NCBI GenBank assembly: GCA_934446455.1
Contig: CAKSEE010000069.1
Span: 1 to 7,110, forward strand
Direction: 5' to 3'
DNA length: 7,110 nt
Source of the DNA: an uncultured Oscillospiraceae bacterium
GTDB lineage: Bacteria > Bacillota > Clostridia > Oscillospirales > Ruminococcaceae
Below are positions 6,540-7,110 of this stretch, piece by piece (position 1 is the stretch's first letter; each line of letters starts with the position of its first letter). Below the pieces are notes generated by a model. That model worked only from the letters and a program-made list of their open reading frames with translations. It searched no databases and was not told the origin of the DNA. The position numbers were made by a program, and so were the translations under genes.

Positions 6540-6897
6540 AACTAATCTCCTTTTTAATTTTTGTATACTGCGAAATAAGCGTTTCAAGTATTTTCGTTTC
6601 ATCAGCCGATAAATCGCAAACAGACCCTTGCCGTGCTGTGCGCAACAGCTTATTCAAGACTGTAAGCTCGTTGTCGGTCATATACATACGGTCCATTTTG
6701 TAGCCCTCCGTCACATATACGCCGCCGTCATAGCGCCCGCACTGCGTATAAATAGGCTCCGTAATACTTAAAGCCTCAATATCCCGCAAAATTGTTCTTT
6801 CGGAAACGCCGAACTCAAAGCTTAAATTTTTTACCGTTTCATGCCGTCTGCGGCAAAGAACGCGCATGATTCCCCGTCTTCGTTCGGCTGCTCCCAT
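6511..6897 (-). CDS. Small HTH_11/YafY-type transcriptional regulator without WYL domain
   Basis: The 128-residue protein begins with a winged helix-turn-helix of the HTH_11/DeoR-YafY kind. RRRGIMRVLCRRRHETVKNL leads into FGVSERTILRDIEAL at 29-43, and the wing includes GGVYV at 58-62. A short helical tail, MTDNELTVLNKLL onwards, resembles the linker of WYL-type regulators, but the sensor domain itself is absent. Such stand-alone versions are complete genes in many clostridia, so this need not be a truncation. It is the first operon gene and overlaps the nucleotidyltransferase, so it probably regulates the operon and itself. A perfect dyad at 6940-6958 lies about 40 bases upstream and is the natural operator candidate. 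The frame reaches GTG 6918, but the codons after it spell AAAGGAGGT, the ribosome binding site itself, so ATG 6897 is the likely start. Confidence 0.87.
   Translation of the reverse strand: MGAAERRRGIMRVLCRRRHETVKNLSFEFGVSERTILRDIEALSITEPIYTQCGRYDGGVYVTEGYKMDRMYMTDNELTVLNKLLRTARQGSVCDLSADETKILETLISQYTKIKKEISYEKKGKRII
6546..6553 (-). promoter_or_regulatory. Ribosome binding site deciding the nucleotidyltransferase start
   Basis: AAAGGAGA lies inside the regulator gene, with 7 bases between AGGAG plus its trailing bases and ATG 6539. It rejects the longer reading from 6602, whose extra residues are a lysine/arginine-rich shadow of the regulator's codons. Confidence 0.85.
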
Positions 6898-6906
6898 ATT
6901 GCTTCT

Positions 6907-6915
6907 ACCTCCTTT
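6907..6915 (-). promoter_or_regulatory. Ribosome binding site deciding the regulator start
   Basis: AAAGGAGGT is a near-ideal site 9-10 bases before ATG 6897. It would be coding sequence if the GTG at 6918 were used, which is unlikely. Confidence 0.9.
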
Positions 6916-6939
6916 CACGGAGATAGCTTACAGCTTAAC

Positions 6940-6958
6940 CATGACAGCTACTGTCATG
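6940..6958. promoter_or_regulatory. Candidate operator dyad upstream of the regulator
   Basis: CATGACAG-CTA-CTGTCATG is a perfect 8-base inverted repeat around a 3-base centre. No T-run follows on either strand, so it is not a terminator. It sits between the incoming gene's terminator and the regulator's ribosome binding site, where a promoter and operator should be. A related 15-base core (TGACAGC-N3-TGTCA) recurs at 1635-1649. I could not fix convincing -35 and -10 boxes; TTGAAT at about 6977-6972 is a possible -35. Confidence 0.55.
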
Positions 6959-6974
6959 ATTAAAATTTTCATTC

Positions 6975-7029
6975 AAAAAAAGTGCTCAATAAGCATCGAT
7001 GTTTTTCACAATGCTTATTGAGCACTTTT
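6975..7029 (-). terminator. Long hairpin terminator of the gene entering from the right
   Basis: Perfect 19-base arms (6978-6996 and 7011-7029), with core GTGCTCAATAAGCAT, enclose a 14-base loop. On the minus strand the stem runs into seven T residues (6981-6975). It begins 14 bases after a stop codon at 7044, which suits the end of an upstream transcript. On the plus strand only four T residues follow, so weaker termination in that direction is possible. The stem is longer than usual for a terminator. Confidence 0.75.
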
Positions 7030-7043
7030 AAGGTTAAAATATA

Positions 7044-7109
7044 TTAGTATTTTTTGAATAAATTATATTGCATTATGGCGTTCTCTTTCTTAACCCACAC
7101 TGTTAAGAA
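7044..7109 (-). CDS. Possible C-terminus of a gene entering from the right edge
   Basis: One minus-strand frame is open from the edge through 21 codons, ending FKKY and then TAA at 7044. The terminator hairpin starts 14 bases later. The piece is too short to recognise. Another frame also enters from the edge but stops within seven codons (TAA at 7092-7094), so the choice of frame rests on the distance to the hairpin. Confidence 0.35.
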   Translation of the reverse strand, partial: FLTVWVKKENAIMQYNLFKKY

Positions 7110-7110
7110 T

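Noticed and set aside
6540..6602. N-terminal extension of the nucleotidyltransferase (lysine/arginine-rich residues)
   Set aside because: The stretch lies inside the regulator gene in another frame, and a strong ribosome binding site supports the start at 6539.
6295..6612. Plus-strand frame of 105 codons opposite the nucleotidyltransferase start
   Set aside because: It is phenylalanine-rich sequence produced by the lysine/glutamate-rich complementary strand, with no sign of being a gene.
7087..7109. Inverted repeat TTCTTAAC / GTTAAGAA at the right edge
   Set aside because: The arms are only 8 bases and AT-rich, and the repeat lies within the likely coding end of the incoming gene. It is cut off near the window edge and has no terminator tail.
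1..7110. CRISPR arrays, tRNA or rRNA genes, transposase genes, attachment sites
   Set aside because: I looked for regular direct repeats, cloverleaf-like segments and transposase motifs and saw none.

Overview
The window reads as Bacillota, most likely a gut-type member of class Clostridia. The evidence is strong AGGAGG-type ribosome binding sites, mixed ATG and TTG starts, co-directional overlapping genes and the character of the proteins; I cannot name a genus. All supported genes lie on the minus strand, so transcription runs from high to low coordinates.

Right edge (7110 to 6898): the apparent last codons of a gene entering from outside are followed by a long hairpin with a T-run, which reads as that gene's terminator. 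A perfect 8+8 dyad follows, in the leader of the first operon gene. Centre (6897 to 1670): a compact seven-gene operon with almost no intergenic DNA. In order it encodes a small HTH regulator, an NTP_transf_5-type nucleotidyltransferase, a thymidylate-kinase-like P-loop kinase, an acyl carrier protein, a BtrH-like (butirosin-type) protein, an adenylate-forming acid ligase and a CYTH-domain protein. A strong intrinsic terminator closes it at about 1625-1655. Left edge (1534 to 1): a separate, clearly more AT-rich gene with its own ribosome binding site encodes a glycoside-hydrolase-like (Rv2525c/DUF1906-like) N-terminal domain and a long C-terminal part I do not recognise. It runs off the window.

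The working model is a small biosynthetic or modification pathway. The ligase would activate a carboxylic acid with ATP and load it on the phosphopantetheine arm of the carrier protein. The BtrH-like protein would pass the acyl group to an acceptor, possibly an amine. The nucleotidyltransferase, kinase and CYTH protein would supply nucleotidyl, phosphoryl or polyphosphate chemistry on the acceptor or product. The carrier/ligase/BtrH logic rests on family knowledge; the substrate, the product and the roles of the other three enzymes are inference. I do not recognise this gene set as a described system, and it is the main item of interest here.

Four starts were moved or settled using ribosome binding sites: the regulator at 6897, the nucleotidyltransferase at 6539, the kinase at 5467 (TTG) and the BtrH-like protein at 4597. 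No stretch over 300 bases lacks a gene; the non-coding parts are 1535-1669 and 6898-7043.
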